Origin: JAOAPY01 sp038237475 | GTDB lineage: Bacteria; Acidobacteriota; Blastocatellia; Pyrinomonadales; Pyrinomonadaceae | Length of the DNA stretch: 64,000 nt | Assembly: GCA_038237475.1 (NCBI GenBank) | Contig: JBBRYS010000011.1 | Location: 1 to 64,000 of the forward strand | Reading direction: 5' to 3' | Shown: one piece after another, positions 51,901 to 61,300 of the stretch | Numbering within the stretch: position 1 is the first letter of the stretch | How the letters are laid out: each line of letters opens with the position of its first letter | Notes under the pieces: model-generated | Databases searched by the model: none | Told to the model about the DNA's origin: nothing | What the model saw: only the letters and a program-made list of their open reading frames with translations | Position numbers and translations under genes: made by a program

Positions 51901-52098
51901 CGTCCGGCTAACTTGCCAGCAGGCTTTGGTGGCGGTGGCGGTGGTCAAGGTGGCGGTGGCGGTGGCGGCGGGTTTGGCGGCCTGTTCAACCAGGGCCCGC
52001 CGGTCGAACCCGGCACGTACATCGTGAAGCTATCGGTCGGAGGCAAAGACTACACGACAAAAGTAGTTGTCGAAGCCGACATCTGGATGGGTCAATGA
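48985..52098 (+). CDS. Sortilin/VPS10-like BNR beta-propeller protein 2
   Basis: 1037 residues with a signal peptide (FICLFVLGCVLTISLAATHAQ), then a Pro/Ser/Thr linker. The propeller body is full of Asp boxes (STDAGKTF, TVDGGKTW, TTDAGKTW, SDDKGKSW) and ends with GTHGRGIYILDDITPL. It is interrupted by two low-complexity inserts: PSPSPSASPSPTTGPSP (about 332-356) and an Arg/Gly/Pro/Ala-rich stretch (about 557-610). The C-terminus has an Ig-like part, then a Gly-rich stretch (GGGGGQGGGGGGGGFGG, about 980-1000) and a beta-rich end. A paralogue of protein 1, 168 bp downstream on the same strand. No enzyme motif identified. Confidence 0.87.
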   Translation: MPYKTRAASPFICLFVLGCVLTISLAATHAQDPAPAQTPSPSPAITTSPTPSPSPTPTPVNWSTDPMLKRFVFRGIGPASMGGRIDDIAVVESNPYTFYVGFATGGVWKSTNNGTTFQPIFDTYSRGSIGDIAVAQSDPNIVWVGTGEANNRQSSSYGDGIYKSTDAGKTFVRMGLEDSQSIARIVIDPRDANTVYVAVLGHLFGPNKERGVYKTVDGGKTWNNVNFINEDTGFTDLVMDASDSKTLYAASYQRRRTSFGFNGGGTGSGVWKTTDAGKTWKKIEGNGFPVGLLGRIGIDVARSNPNILYAQVEVGTSQGTGGEDPVIGGQATPSPSPSPSASPSPTTGPSPAASPTPTPLDSKKAGVWRSDDKGKSWRLVSNENNRPMYYSQIRISAKNPETVFVGGLNFSRSTDGGKTFKSLQGGIAHSDHHAIWVDPTNDNHLLIGNDGGLDVSYDQGDSWEFVNTIAAAQFYAVAADMRKPYYVFGGLQDNGSWAGPSQTRTQAGITNADWYRIGGGDGFYAQADPTDANILYSESQNGAMNRLDLRTGRSVSIRPRAAARPRGPGGRAQGAGTPASVASPSPTATPEENPLATLAAAAGFGGFGVGGPANIVPTPPVGEQYRFYWNTPLIMSPHNPRILYVGAEKLFRSLDRGDTWTALSGDLTKHLDRTTMSIMGVSGKDPMASKNDGYTSFGYIVTVAESPKMPGVLWVGTDDGNVQVSRDGGASWTNVSKNVPGIGELYHIARIEPSHFDPAVAYLAVDGHRLDDLRPYLFVTRDYGATWAPLMNNLPAIGNINVIREDPRNKDLLYLGTEFGLYVSFTGGNEWKQFMSGLPTVRVDDLLVHPRDNDLIVGTHGRGIYILDDITPLQQLTASKVMDSEVHLFEIRPGTQWQNDSRLGRFTGGAKWFRAPNPPAGTAISYHLKTVPAGEVKLTVTDYTGKVVRNLTGTKEPGINRVQWNLRADPPPRPANLPAGFGGGGGGQGGGGGGGGFGGLFNQGPPVEPGTYIVKLSVGGKDYTTKVVVEADIWMGQ

Positions 52099-52386
52099 GA
52101 GTCGGACAAATGAACCTGCGCGGGAGCGGGTAGGAAGTCGCTTATGATTATGAGTCCGTGAAACGGACGAATGATAATGGCCTGCGCAAACTCGACCTCT
52201 TCAGCCGTCCGTTTCACGGACTAAATGTTTTTTCCAGACCTTTTCTTCCAGCGATGAATCGCTGGGCTATTTTCAGCCGTCCGTTTCACGGACTCATTTC
52301 TCAGTCCCTTTCCCCTCATTTTCATGCTGGCGCTGCTTGCATTAACGGGACAGTCATTTCCTCCGACTCAGTGAGCCTTCAAGCTG
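52099..52386. other. Convergent spacer holding palindromic repeats
   Basis: 288 bp between the two converging blocks of giant genes. Four palindromes of the types seen at 27862-28137 occupy 52154-52293. No gene or standard terminator is visible. Confidence 0.55.
52154..52293. repeat. REP-like palindromes, second array
   Basis: gtccgtgaaacggac (52154-52168), gtccgtttcacggac (52207-52221 and 52279-52293) and ccagcgat-ga-atcgctgg (52248-52265). These have the same two consensus types as the array at 27862-28137, including the neighbouring gctattttcagcc/gggctag context. Confidence 0.85.
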
Positions 52387-55300
52387 CTACTGGTCCTCAC
52401 CACTCGTGCTGATGCGCGGAGTAGCCGGCACCGCGCGTTCAGTGTTAAGTGAATCGAAATTGAAAGCGGCGTTGAAGAGCAGAAAGAAGCTACCCTGAGT
52501 CTGATGTCGCCACATCGGATTGTTCGCGAACATCACCACATGACCGCGGCCCACCGGCACATCAATCACCGCCGGAGCGTTCGCCAATTCCGAACCACCC
52601 GCCAGCATTCCACTGATCAATAAATTCTTTTCCTCAGCTGCAAAGCGCAGCACTACCCGCGGTCTTTCAGCCAACGGCGTCAGATATGGCCCAAGGGCGC
52701 GCCGCTGCTCATCGGTTATTTGTTCTTCGCCTGGACGCGCCGGTGTGCGAACTGGAGCGGGCGCTGCCTGCGGCATGCCCTGCACAATGTCCGGATCAGT
52801 GAGGCTGCCACGACCGGATGGTCTTTGGGTGGCCCCGCCACCACCAGGTCCACCTTCGCCGCCGCCGGGACCACCAGTGGGCGAGGCCACCTGAAAGAGT
52901 GGCGCCTGATTAAAATAAATCGGCAACGTCTCGTCGTAACCGTACGCGATCGGGCTCTTGCGATCGGCAAAGCGGGCATTAAAGATCGAACCGCGCGCCT
53001 GCAGTAGACGCGGCTCCTGAATTGAAACCCCACTCGTCATTCCATAATCGATCGGAAGCCGCGAGTTGCTGCTGATAACGACAAAGAGCCCGCCACCCTG
53101 CACGAATTTCTGCAAATTCAGCACGCCCCCCAATCCCATTCCGCCGCGCATGTCGTCGGTCTGATCGGGTGATAGTCCCATGTTGGGTGTAAGTTCCGAT
53201 TGCTTCCAGGGAATGGGGTCGCCACGCATCGGAATTCCGCTGACGATGGCCTGGGCCGATCCTCCAAGCGGCGGAAAGACGATCACATCGTACTTGTCAC
53301 GCAGATTTGGCGTGTTACGCACTACCTGATCAGAAATGTAGGAGTAGGGAATCTGGAAGCGATCGAACTCGATGCGAAACCAGCCATCGTTTTGCGTGTT
53401 GGTCCAGGTATGTAGTATGGCAATACGCGGCACAGCCAGGCGATGCGTCTTTACCGCCGGGAGTTTGTCGACCTTCAGCGCGGTCAGCCCCAACTCGGTC
53501 ACTGCCTGCTCAAGACGCTGGCGCAACTCCGGCGAGTTTCCTTCGGTCTTGATAATGAACGAGCCGGCGTTGAATTGCTGGTCGTCAACCTTGAACGCAT
53601 CTTCCGCAGCATCCATCTGCACGTCTTTCAAGCGATAACGCAGAGTGGCCAGAGTGTTGTCAGTATTGTGATTGATGATGTAGCCGGCCGCTGCTCCCGA
53701 GCCGTTGATCTTTCCGCTGACATGCGCATCAGAGTTAAGCAGGCTCATGGGCGCCTGTAGTATCGACTTGTCGGTTACGCGCACCGTCTTCACATTGCGC
53801 AGCGCACCAAGTGTCCAGCCAGTGTCGTCATAGGGGCGCGGATCATTGACGTTGTAATACTGAGTGTCCATCAGCATATCGGCCATGCGTGAGTAAGGCT
53901 GGTCCATGCGCACCACATATGAACCTGCCGGATACTTCTCGTCTTTGATGGTGATTTCCTTATCGGCTTTGCTTACCTCAACACCCATCAGCCGCAGCAG
54001 GTTAACCATATCGGCGGCCTCGACCGGGCGCGACTGGTTGGCAGGGATCACATAAGCAGCCGGACCTTCGTTGGTGGCTTTAGCGATTGAGCGCTTGCTC
54101 TTGATGTAGAAGTTTTGCAGGAAGCGATCTTTGTTGTTCGCTACAAAGTTCATTGCCAGCAGGATGGCTGATTGCTGCAGGTTGACGTTGTTGCGCAGCG
54201 ACCACTTAACGCGCGGCTGCGGTGGATTGGGGCGAAACCAATCGCGCTGCGCTTCGGCCCGCACCGTGCGGTCAAGTGTGTCCGCGCCACCGTTGCCAAA
54301 CGTTTCGTAAAAGCGGCCAATGGCATTGTGTCCGTTGGCAACGTAGAACATGTAATTAGGCGCCCAGCCATCATAGAAACCATGCGTCCAGACACCCGGC
54401 ACGCCGCGCTTGGTCATCTCTTCGATCTCGTGGTAAGCGAGCAACTGCCACTCATCGATGGTGATGGGATCTAGCCAGGCGTTGTAAGGACCTGTTCCGG
54501 TTGAAGTGTAGAGAAAGGGAACTGACTCGTGCAGGTCATGCAGAATCGCCGGATGATATTCCAGAAATGTCTTCATCTGATTTCGAGTCAGCGCCAGCGC
54601 CATTCCTAAACCGTCGCGATTGTTATCGTGCGCGACGTACTTGCCCCAGAACACCAGTGAGGGAGCGTTCTTGCCGGGATTGGCTTTGCGATAGTTATAG
54701 GTGTCAACCATCATGTCGCGGCCATCGACTTCCAGTGCGGGCGTGATCAGCACAATAACGTTCTTGCGAATGGCCTGAATAAAAGGGCTCTCTTCAACGG
54801 CGAGGCGATAGGCCAACTCCATCAACATCTCAGGTGAGCCGGTTTCAGGAGAATGGATGGAGCCCGAGGCCCAGTAGAAGACCTTGCCTTCGCCGATGAG
54901 ACTTTGTGCCTCAGCCTCGCTGATCTTGCGCGGATCGGCTAGCTTGGCGGTTATTTCCTTGTAGCGATCAAGCTTTGCCAGCAGAGCCTCGTCGCCGACC
55001 GCCACGAGCAGTTGTTCCTTGCCCTGTTCGCTGCGTTCAGGCGCGCTGAAGACGCGGACACGCGGAGTAGCTTGAGCGAGTTCGCGATAGTAGCGGTACA
55101 GATCTCTTGTATAAGTGAGCTTATTCGGAGTTCCGACAATGTAGCCCAGAACTTTATCGGGCGAGGGAACGGTGTTCGACAGCGGGAGATGATCGACCAA
55201 CTCTGTCATGAAGTATGGTTCAGTTGTGTACTCTTTGATTTTTTTGGTGTAGTCATTGTCGGAATCTGAGCCGGAGATTTTCTTTACTTCCGCTATTCCC

Positions 55301-55419
55301 TGCGGCGTCTTTTCCTGCGCGAAGACAGGCGGCTCGGCGGCAAGCATCATGGTCGCCAAAGCGATCATCGAAGTGCGCAGACTCTTACACAAGACTGTTG
55401 AAAGATTTCCTAAGCTCAT
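52387..55419 (-). CDS. Exported M14-type zinc carboxypeptidase-like protein
   Basis: 1010 residues from the ATG at 55419, with GGAGG 4 bases upstream. A signal peptide ends near EPPVFAQE. The M14 domain covers about 60-400: HxxE is His189 and Glu192 in GSIHSPETGSPEMLMELA, and a likely third zinc His is in HDLHES (His297). VAHDNNRDG replaces the usual NPDG-type segment. Downstream is a long region ending with a possible type 1 glutamine amidotransferase-like fold (ILHTWTNTQNDGWFRIEFDRF) and a Gly/Pro-rich linker. Distantly related to large M14 proteins of Bacteroidetes/Acidobacteria. Substrate specificity is unknown. Confidence 0.82.
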   Translation of the reverse strand: MSLGNLSTVLCKSLRTSMIALATMMLAAEPPVFAQEKTPQGIAEVKKISGSDSDNDYTKKIKEYTTEPYFMTELVDHLPLSNTVPSPDKVLGYIVGTPNKLTYTRDLYRYYRELAQATPRVRVFSAPERSEQGKEQLLVAVGDEALLAKLDRYKEITAKLADPRKISEAEAQSLIGEGKVFYWASGSIHSPETGSPEMLMELAYRLAVEESPFIQAIRKNVIVLITPALEVDGRDMMVDTYNYRKANPGKNAPSLVFWGKYVAHDNNRDGLGMALALTRNQMKTFLEYHPAILHDLHESVPFLYTSTGTGPYNAWLDPITIDEWQLLAYHEIEEMTKRGVPGVWTHGFYDGWAPNYMFYVANGHNAIGRFYETFGNGGADTLDRTVRAEAQRDWFRPNPPQPRVKWSLRNNVNLQQSAILLAMNFVANNKDRFLQNFYIKSKRSIAKATNEGPAAYVIPANQSRPVEAADMVNLLRLMGVEVSKADKEITIKDEKYPAGSYVVRMDQPYSRMADMLMDTQYYNVNDPRPYDDTGWTLGALRNVKTVRVTDKSILQAPMSLLNSDAHVSGKINGSGAAAGYIINHNTDNTLATLRYRLKDVQMDAAEDAFKVDDQQFNAGSFIIKTEGNSPELRQRLEQAVTELGLTALKVDKLPAVKTHRLAVPRIAILHTWTNTQNDGWFRIEFDRFQIPYSYISDQVVRNTPNLRDKYDVIVFPPLGGSAQAIVSGIPMRGDPIPWKQSELTPNMGLSPDQTDDMRGGMGLGGVLNLQKFVQGGGLFVVISSNSRLPIDYGMTSGVSIQEPRLLQARGSIFNARFADRKSPIAYGYDETLPIYFNQAPLFQVASPTGGPGGGEGGPGGGGATQRPSGRGSLTDPDIVQGMPQAAPAPVRTPARPGEEQITDEQRRALGPYLTPLAERPRVVLRFAAEEKNLLISGMLAGGSELANAPAVIDVPVGRGHVVMFANNPMWRHQTQGSFFLLFNAAFNFDSLNTERAVPATPRISTSGEDQ

Positions 55420-55595
55420 AGGACCTCCGGCTGAAGACTGATCGTTGAAAGAATTATCGGTGTGGCGGGCGGGATCTTACGAATCCTGGCTACGAGAGTA
55501 AAGGCAAAATATCCGAGCCGCCCCGCCGCCGTGCTGGAGAGTGAAGGCGGCGGCCAGGATAAGATTAATACTCCGATGCGGATGAACCGAAAGCC

Positions 55596-58157
55596 CTACT
55601 GTGGAAACCTAGCATCTCCGAGGCGGTAATCCGAACCAAATTGCTTCCACCAGTCAGTTCCAATCGGTTGACCATCAGGCGGATCATTGGGTTTAGTGAG
55701 GTTCATTTTCTTTGGATCCTCCTGGAAGCGCTTGATCTGTTCCACTGCATAAAACACGAAAGCTCGATGGTTCTCGTCAGCCGCGAGTCTTCGCTGTGCT
55801 GTTAGCCAGCCTTTCAGCTCTTCCAGCTTTAATGAAGCGATCGCGCGCGACTCGTTGGAGGCCCGCTCGTTAGCCGCGAGCGCCATTAGTTCGACCAGGA
55901 CAACCATGTTCACCGTGCGGCGAATTTCTGCTTCATAGCCTGTGGACGAAGACAAACGTGCAGCCCGGGTTCGGCGAGATGCGGTTGGTGATATTCCCAG
56001 CGGCGCCTTCCAGGTTGATTTGATGATCCTGTCCAGAACTTCAGTCAAGCCGGGATATCGTTCATCGCGTGCGTGGAATTCAATTAAACGTGCCGCCCTT
56101 TCCGCATTCATAAGAAAGTCGCAAACGTGATTCGCAAAGGCTTCGGCCGGCGCGAGCGCATCGAATGCCGGGGAGGTGCGAATACGAAAATCTTCACGGG
56201 TGCGCGGATAACCTGGAGGCCTTGGCGGAATCAGGCGCAGAACTGATTCCGGCAAAACCAGGGCCTGCGGTTCCAGCGATGCGAGAACGGCTGTCAGCGC
56301 GCGCCGCTGATCTTCTGCGGCCACGATTTGTGGATCCTTGTCGCCCTTACCGCGCATGCTGAAAGAGTAGTCCAATCCGCCGATGAGCTTGCTGGCGGCC
56401 TCGACCTGATAACGGTGCCCCATGTAGAGCGGCACCAGCACATCCTCGAGCGTCGCCATCGCTGCGCCTTCGCGAATGTTGTTTTCACCGAAGCGCTGCA
56501 AGGCGGCGCTGCGCACTTGCATGGCGTTGGCTAGTCCGTCGAGTACGTTACCGCCGTTGTCCCAGAGGTGGGCCACCGAACTGGAGCTGCCTTCCGGGCG
56601 AGCATCCTGATCAGTCAGGTACATCAAGCCGCGCGCCAAGGCGCTTTTCAATATTTCATCGAGGGCAGCTCTCTCGTTTGTGCCTGCTGGAAAATCCTGA
56701 TAGCCATAGTGAATGGCAACCTTGTCCCATTCACCGATGCCTTTTGCGTAAGCTTCGCTCAGGTCGGGCACACCTTCAGAATTCAGTTTGGCCAGCGGCG
56801 CCGGATAGTCCATCACTGAAGCACGATTATTTATGCTGGCAGCATAATTGTGTTGCAGCCCGAGCGTGTGTCCCACTTCATGAGCAGCCAGTTGACGCAG
56901 ACGCGCGAGCACGACTTGCTCCATAATTTGCGCCGTTTGCGATTTGCCTTTTTCATAAGGCGCCAACAGACCTTCAGCAATCAGAAAATCCTGGCGGTCT
57001 CGTAAGGAGCCAAGACTGACTCGACCCTGGATGATCTCTCCAGTGCGTGGATCAGTTACGGATGAGCCGTAAGACCAGCCTCGCGTCGAACGATGCACCC
57101 ACTGGATAACGTTGTAACGGACATCCATCGGGTCTGCGTCGGGAGGCATCAGTTCAACCCGAAAGGCATCTTTGTAACCGATGGCGGTAAAGGCTTGGTT
57201 CCACCAACCCGCTCCCTCAATCAAAGCTGTGCGCACAGGTTCAGGCGCGCCGCGATCCACGTAGTAAACGATTGGCTCGATTGCTTCGCTCACCGCGGCG
57301 TTCGGATCCTTTTTTTCCAGCCGGTGATGAGAGATGTAGCGTTGCGTGATCGGCTCGCTGATTGGTGTCGCAAAGTCCATATAGGTAATCCCAAAGTAAC
57401 CGGAGCGTGGATCCAACACGCGCGGTTTGAACCCGGGCCCCGGCAAAGCCACGAACGAATGATGCTCGCGGACGGTCAACGACTGAGGGGCAGGGACGAC
57501 TTGTCTTAGCCAGGGTCCCGGCTCTTCACTGCCGAAGGTTAAGGTCGCTTCGACTTCCGTGTTGAGCGGAAAATTTTTGGTATTGGCGAGATAGAATGCC
57601 GAGCGATTAGGATCCAGGCGAAACGTTCCCTGTTGAGACCTTTGTAAGGTGTTCGGAACCTGATGCGCATCGCGCAGGTAAAACGTAGTCGCGTCGACCA
57701 GGGCCCGACTGCCGTCTTCCGCGGCCACCTCGAAGCCCCAGAGAGTGGACTCGGCGAAGGCGTCTTTGACTGCGCGCCGCTCATCTTCATTGTTGGAGTT
57801 CGCGCGAAAGGCATTGTTCGCAGCAATCAGCAGGACGCGTGGGCCAGTGCGTTCGAAGCGGACGATAAAGGTGCTGCCGAGCTGGCCCCGGTCGAGTCCA
57901 AGGTCATTTGAGCCGATGCCTGCGGGTAGGGATTCAACATAAAGGAAGTCGGAATTCCATTTATCGATTTCCAGCCATAGCTTGCCTGCCCTGGAGTCCC
58001 AATAGAAGGGAAAGTAGCCGGGATACTTCTGCATGCCGTTAACTTTCTCTGTAATGGATGGGATTGGCTTAGGCGCGTCGGTAGCCGGACGCACCTGGGC
58101 CGCGCAGGGAAGGCTAAATAATAAAACCAGGAGGATCGGCATCATCCACTTCTTCAT
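55596..58157 (-). CDS. Exported zinc metalloprotease, DUF5117/DUF5118 type
   Basis: 853 residues from the ATG at 58157, with AAGGAG 6 bases upstream. A signal peptide is visible (MMPILLVLLFSLPCAAQ). The zinc motif HEVGHTLGLQH is at 426-436, with a following MDYP that could be the Met-turn region. The large N-terminal part (about 30-400), with YFPFYWDSRAGKLWLEIDKWN and NDLGLDRGQLGSTFIVRFERTGPRVLL, matches the DUF5117/DUF5118 architecture. Such proteins are extracytoplasmic metzincin-like proteases. It lies between the M14 gene and propeller 3, all on the minus strand and spaced by 150-180 bp, so an operon is likely. Confidence 0.86.
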   Translation of the reverse strand: MKKWMMPILLVLLFSLPCAAQVRPATDAPKPIPSITEKVNGMQKYPGYFPFYWDSRAGKLWLEIDKWNSDFLYVESLPAGIGSNDLGLDRGQLGSTFIVRFERTGPRVLLIAANNAFRANSNNEDERRAVKDAFAESTLWGFEVAAEDGSRALVDATTFYLRDAHQVPNTLQRSQQGTFRLDPNRSAFYLANTKNFPLNTEVEATLTFGSEEPGPWLRQVVPAPQSLTVREHHSFVALPGPGFKPRVLDPRSGYFGITYMDFATPISEPITQRYISHHRLEKKDPNAAVSEAIEPIVYYVDRGAPEPVRTALIEGAGWWNQAFTAIGYKDAFRVELMPPDADPMDVRYNVIQWVHRSTRGWSYGSSVTDPRTGEIIQGRVSLGSLRDRQDFLIAEGLLAPYEKGKSQTAQIMEQVVLARLRQLAAHEVGHTLGLQHNYAASINNRASVMDYPAPLAKLNSEGVPDLSEAYAKGIGEWDKVAIHYGYQDFPAGTNERAALDEILKSALARGLMYLTDQDARPEGSSSSVAHLWDNGGNVLDGLANAMQVRSAALQRFGENNIREGAAMATLEDVLVPLYMGHRYQVEAASKLIGGLDYSFSMRGKGDKDPQIVAAEDQRRALTAVLASLEPQALVLPESVLRLIPPRPPGYPRTREDFRIRTSPAFDALAPAEAFANHVCDFLMNAERAARLIEFHARDERYPGLTEVLDRIIKSTWKAPLGISPTASRRTRAARLSSSTGYEAEIRRTVNMVVLVELMALAANERASNESRAIASLKLEELKGWLTAQRRLAADENHRAFVFYAVEQIKRFQEDPKKMNLTKPNDPPDGQPIGTDWWKQFGSDYRLGDARFPQ

Positions 58158-58307
58158 TCTCTCTCCTTCAACGACAGGGTTAACTGGCGGTGGCGCGGCG
58201 ACCGAGGAACCGCATTTTCAGAGCTTGGGCGAAATGAAAAGTCCGGCAATCTTCAGGTGTCGTCACCATGCGACAAGCTGAAACTTGCCGGACTCAGATC
58301 AAAGTGC

Positions 58308-61300
58308 TTACTGATCTTTCCACTCGGGAATGCGGCCGGGTGTCCAGGGTGCGCCGGCTGCTTCCATTTGTTTCTCGAGCCGCGAAAGATCAACTTCGAT
58401 CAATTGTCTCAACTGCGCGAGTGTGGTTTCAAAATCCTGCGCCGCAGCCGCGTACTGCGCGAGCTGAGTCTGAGTCGGACGCGAAGTCGACATACGTTGC
58501 GAACCAACGATGTCTCCCACTCGCTCTGAGATTGACGGAGGCAGGTTGATATTGCGATTCCGTAACGCATTGTCACCTCTGAGGGCGCGCAAAATTTCGT
58601 TGGTGCGTCTATCTAGCACAGCCGTTTCATCCAGCATCTTGTCTCCCGCGGCCGGAGTTTCCATTAACGCTCGTTTGATCAAAGCCAGGCGAGGCTTGAG
58701 CGCATTAGCGGCGTCGGTTGCTCCCTGAACCGCGCGTTGCAGCCGCGCGACCTTTTGCTGAAATTCAACTAGTGCGACTCGATCTGCCTGGGACATGCCG
58801 CTGCTGCCGTCGACCACCACCTGAAAAGTTTGCGGCTGGCCCATGGGCGACAGTACGCCATCGACTCTTCTGGCGATTGAGACTTTGTAAGTTCCTGGCA
58901 TGACCAATGGTCCTGAGGGTCCTTCATTGAACGGATCCTCGTTTTCGGGGTTTGGCGGCGGAGGCAAGGTCGCAGGCGGATATCTCAGGTCCCATGACAC
59001 GCGTTGGATCCCGGCGCTGACGGGGCCGCTGAGTCTGCGCACGACTCGATTATCCGAATCGGTAACGGTCACTATCACCGCGGGCGCCTCTTCTTCTTCC
59101 TCAGAGCGAAGTTCGGCAAATGGGGGCAACGTAACCGGCGTATTTTTCTTGAAGGCTTCCTTCTCAGCCTCCTGTCGTTTTGCCTTTTTTGTTTTCAGTT
59201 CGTCTTTCAGGTAATAAGTGAAGGTCGCGCCGAACGGAGGATTGTCGGCTGTATAAAATGACTCGCCCTGGAAACTTTTGCCGCGCCCACCGAGCGGCTG
59301 CGCCTGGATATACATCAACGCATCCTTCACCGGGAACAGCAGGGCTTCCTGTTTCAGCATTTCAGGTTTCAATTGGCGCAGCGGCGTGTAGTTGTCCAAA
59401 ATGTAGATACCGCGTCCAAATGTCCCCAGCACCAGATCATGCTCGCGTCGCTGGATGGCGATGTCACGAATCTGAATGGTCGGCAGACCGCCCTTCAGCT
59501 GCACCCATTTTTGGCCACCATCCAGCGTGAAAAAAAGTCCGAATTCAGTACCGGCGAAGAGAAGATTTGGATTAACGTGATCTTCGGCAATCGCCCACAC
59601 TGGCCAATTCTTTGGCAGGTTGCTGACGATGGAGGTCCAGGTCCGGCCGGCATCGCTGCTCTTCAAAAGATAGGGCTTGAAGTCGGCGTTCTGCCGATTT
59701 TCGAACGCCACATAAACCGTATTGGCGTCGTGATTCGAAGTTGTGATGCGGCTGACATAGGCCATGTCGGCAACGCCGGGAAACTTTTCCAGCTTGCGCC
59801 AGTTTTTGCCGCCGTCTTCCGTAACCTGAAGCAGGCCGTCGTCTGTGCCGATATAAATCAAGCCATCTTTTTTGGGTGACTCAGCCAGCGCCGAAGCATT
59901 GCCAAAAAAAGCAGTTGACGCATTCTTCGCAATCGCGTCCATGCTCCAGACTTTTCCCATCACCGGCAGCTTGTCGCGATCCAGCGCGCGCGAAAGCTGA
60001 CCGCTGATCACCTGCCAGGTGTCCCCACGATCGTCGCTACGGAATAATTTATCGGCAGCAAAATACAAACGCGTGTGCGAGTGTGGGCTGATGATGAACG
60101 GCGAATCCCAGTTCCAGCGCAGCGGCTCTTCATTGCGGCCAACTTGCGGCTGGATGCCCATGCGTTCGCCGGTACGCTTGTCAAAACGCACCAACGATCC
60201 GTTTTGCAGTTCCGCGTAGATGGTATTTGGATCTTCCGGATCAACCTGGCTGCGAAAGCCATCGCCACCGTGCGTAACAAACCAATCGCTGTTGGTGATT
60301 CCTGAGATGTTACGCGTGCGCGAAGGCCCGCCAAAGCTGAAGTTGTCCTGCGCGCCGCCATAGACATTATAGAAAGGCGTGGCGTTGTCGGTGGTGATGT
60401 CGTAGAACTGCGTCACCGGAAGGTTGCTCTTGAAAATCCAGTTCGCGCCGCGGTCATGACTTTCATAGACTCCGCCGTCGCAGCCTACCAGGTAATGTTC
60501 GGTGTTGTTGGGATCAATCCAAATCTCGTGATTGTCCACGTGCTTGGATTTTTCACCCAGCCGTCGCAGAGTGCGACCGCCATCGTCTGAGACCATCAGG
60601 AAGACGTTCATGATGTAGATGCGATCTACATCTTTCGGATCGGCAACGATGCGCGAGTAATACATAGCGGTGGCGTCAAACTCGTTGCGCCGTTCCCAGC
60701 TGCCACCGCGATCGTTTGAGCGAAAGATGCCGCCCTTGCGATCGGCTGCCTCGATGGTTGCGTAAAGCACATTGGAATTGACGGGAGAAATTATCAGGCC
60801 AATGCGGCCCATCTCTGTCGAGGGCAAACCGGCCTTTAACTTGTTCCAGGTCGCTCCGGCATCGGTAGATTTGTAGATGGCGCTTTCCGGTCCACCATCG
60901 ATCAGGGTCCACATATGACGGCGGCGTTGATAAGACGCGGCGTACAGCGTTTCCGGATTTTGGGGATCGATGACGATGTCCGTGACGCCAGTGTTTTCGC
61001 CGAGGTTGAGAATGTTCTTCCAGGTCTTGCCATTGTCAGTGGTTTTAAAAAGTCCACGCTCGCCGCCCGGTCCCCATAGCGGACCCTGTGCGGCAACATA
61101 GACGATATTCGAATCCTTCGGATCGATGGCGATGCGCCCGATGTGTTCCGAGGTCTTGAGGCCGACATTTTTCCATGACTTGCCGGCATCGTCGGATTTG
61201 TACAAGCCATTGCCGTACGACACACTGCGCTGGCTGTTGTTTTCGCCGGTGCCCACCCAAACAGTCAGAGGATTTTTAGGGTCGAGAGCGATGGCGCCGA

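Noticed and set aside
52158..52412. 84-codon open frame in the convergent spacer
   Set aside because: It starts inside a palindromic repeat and reads through several others. It looks like repeat-derived sequence rather than a gene.
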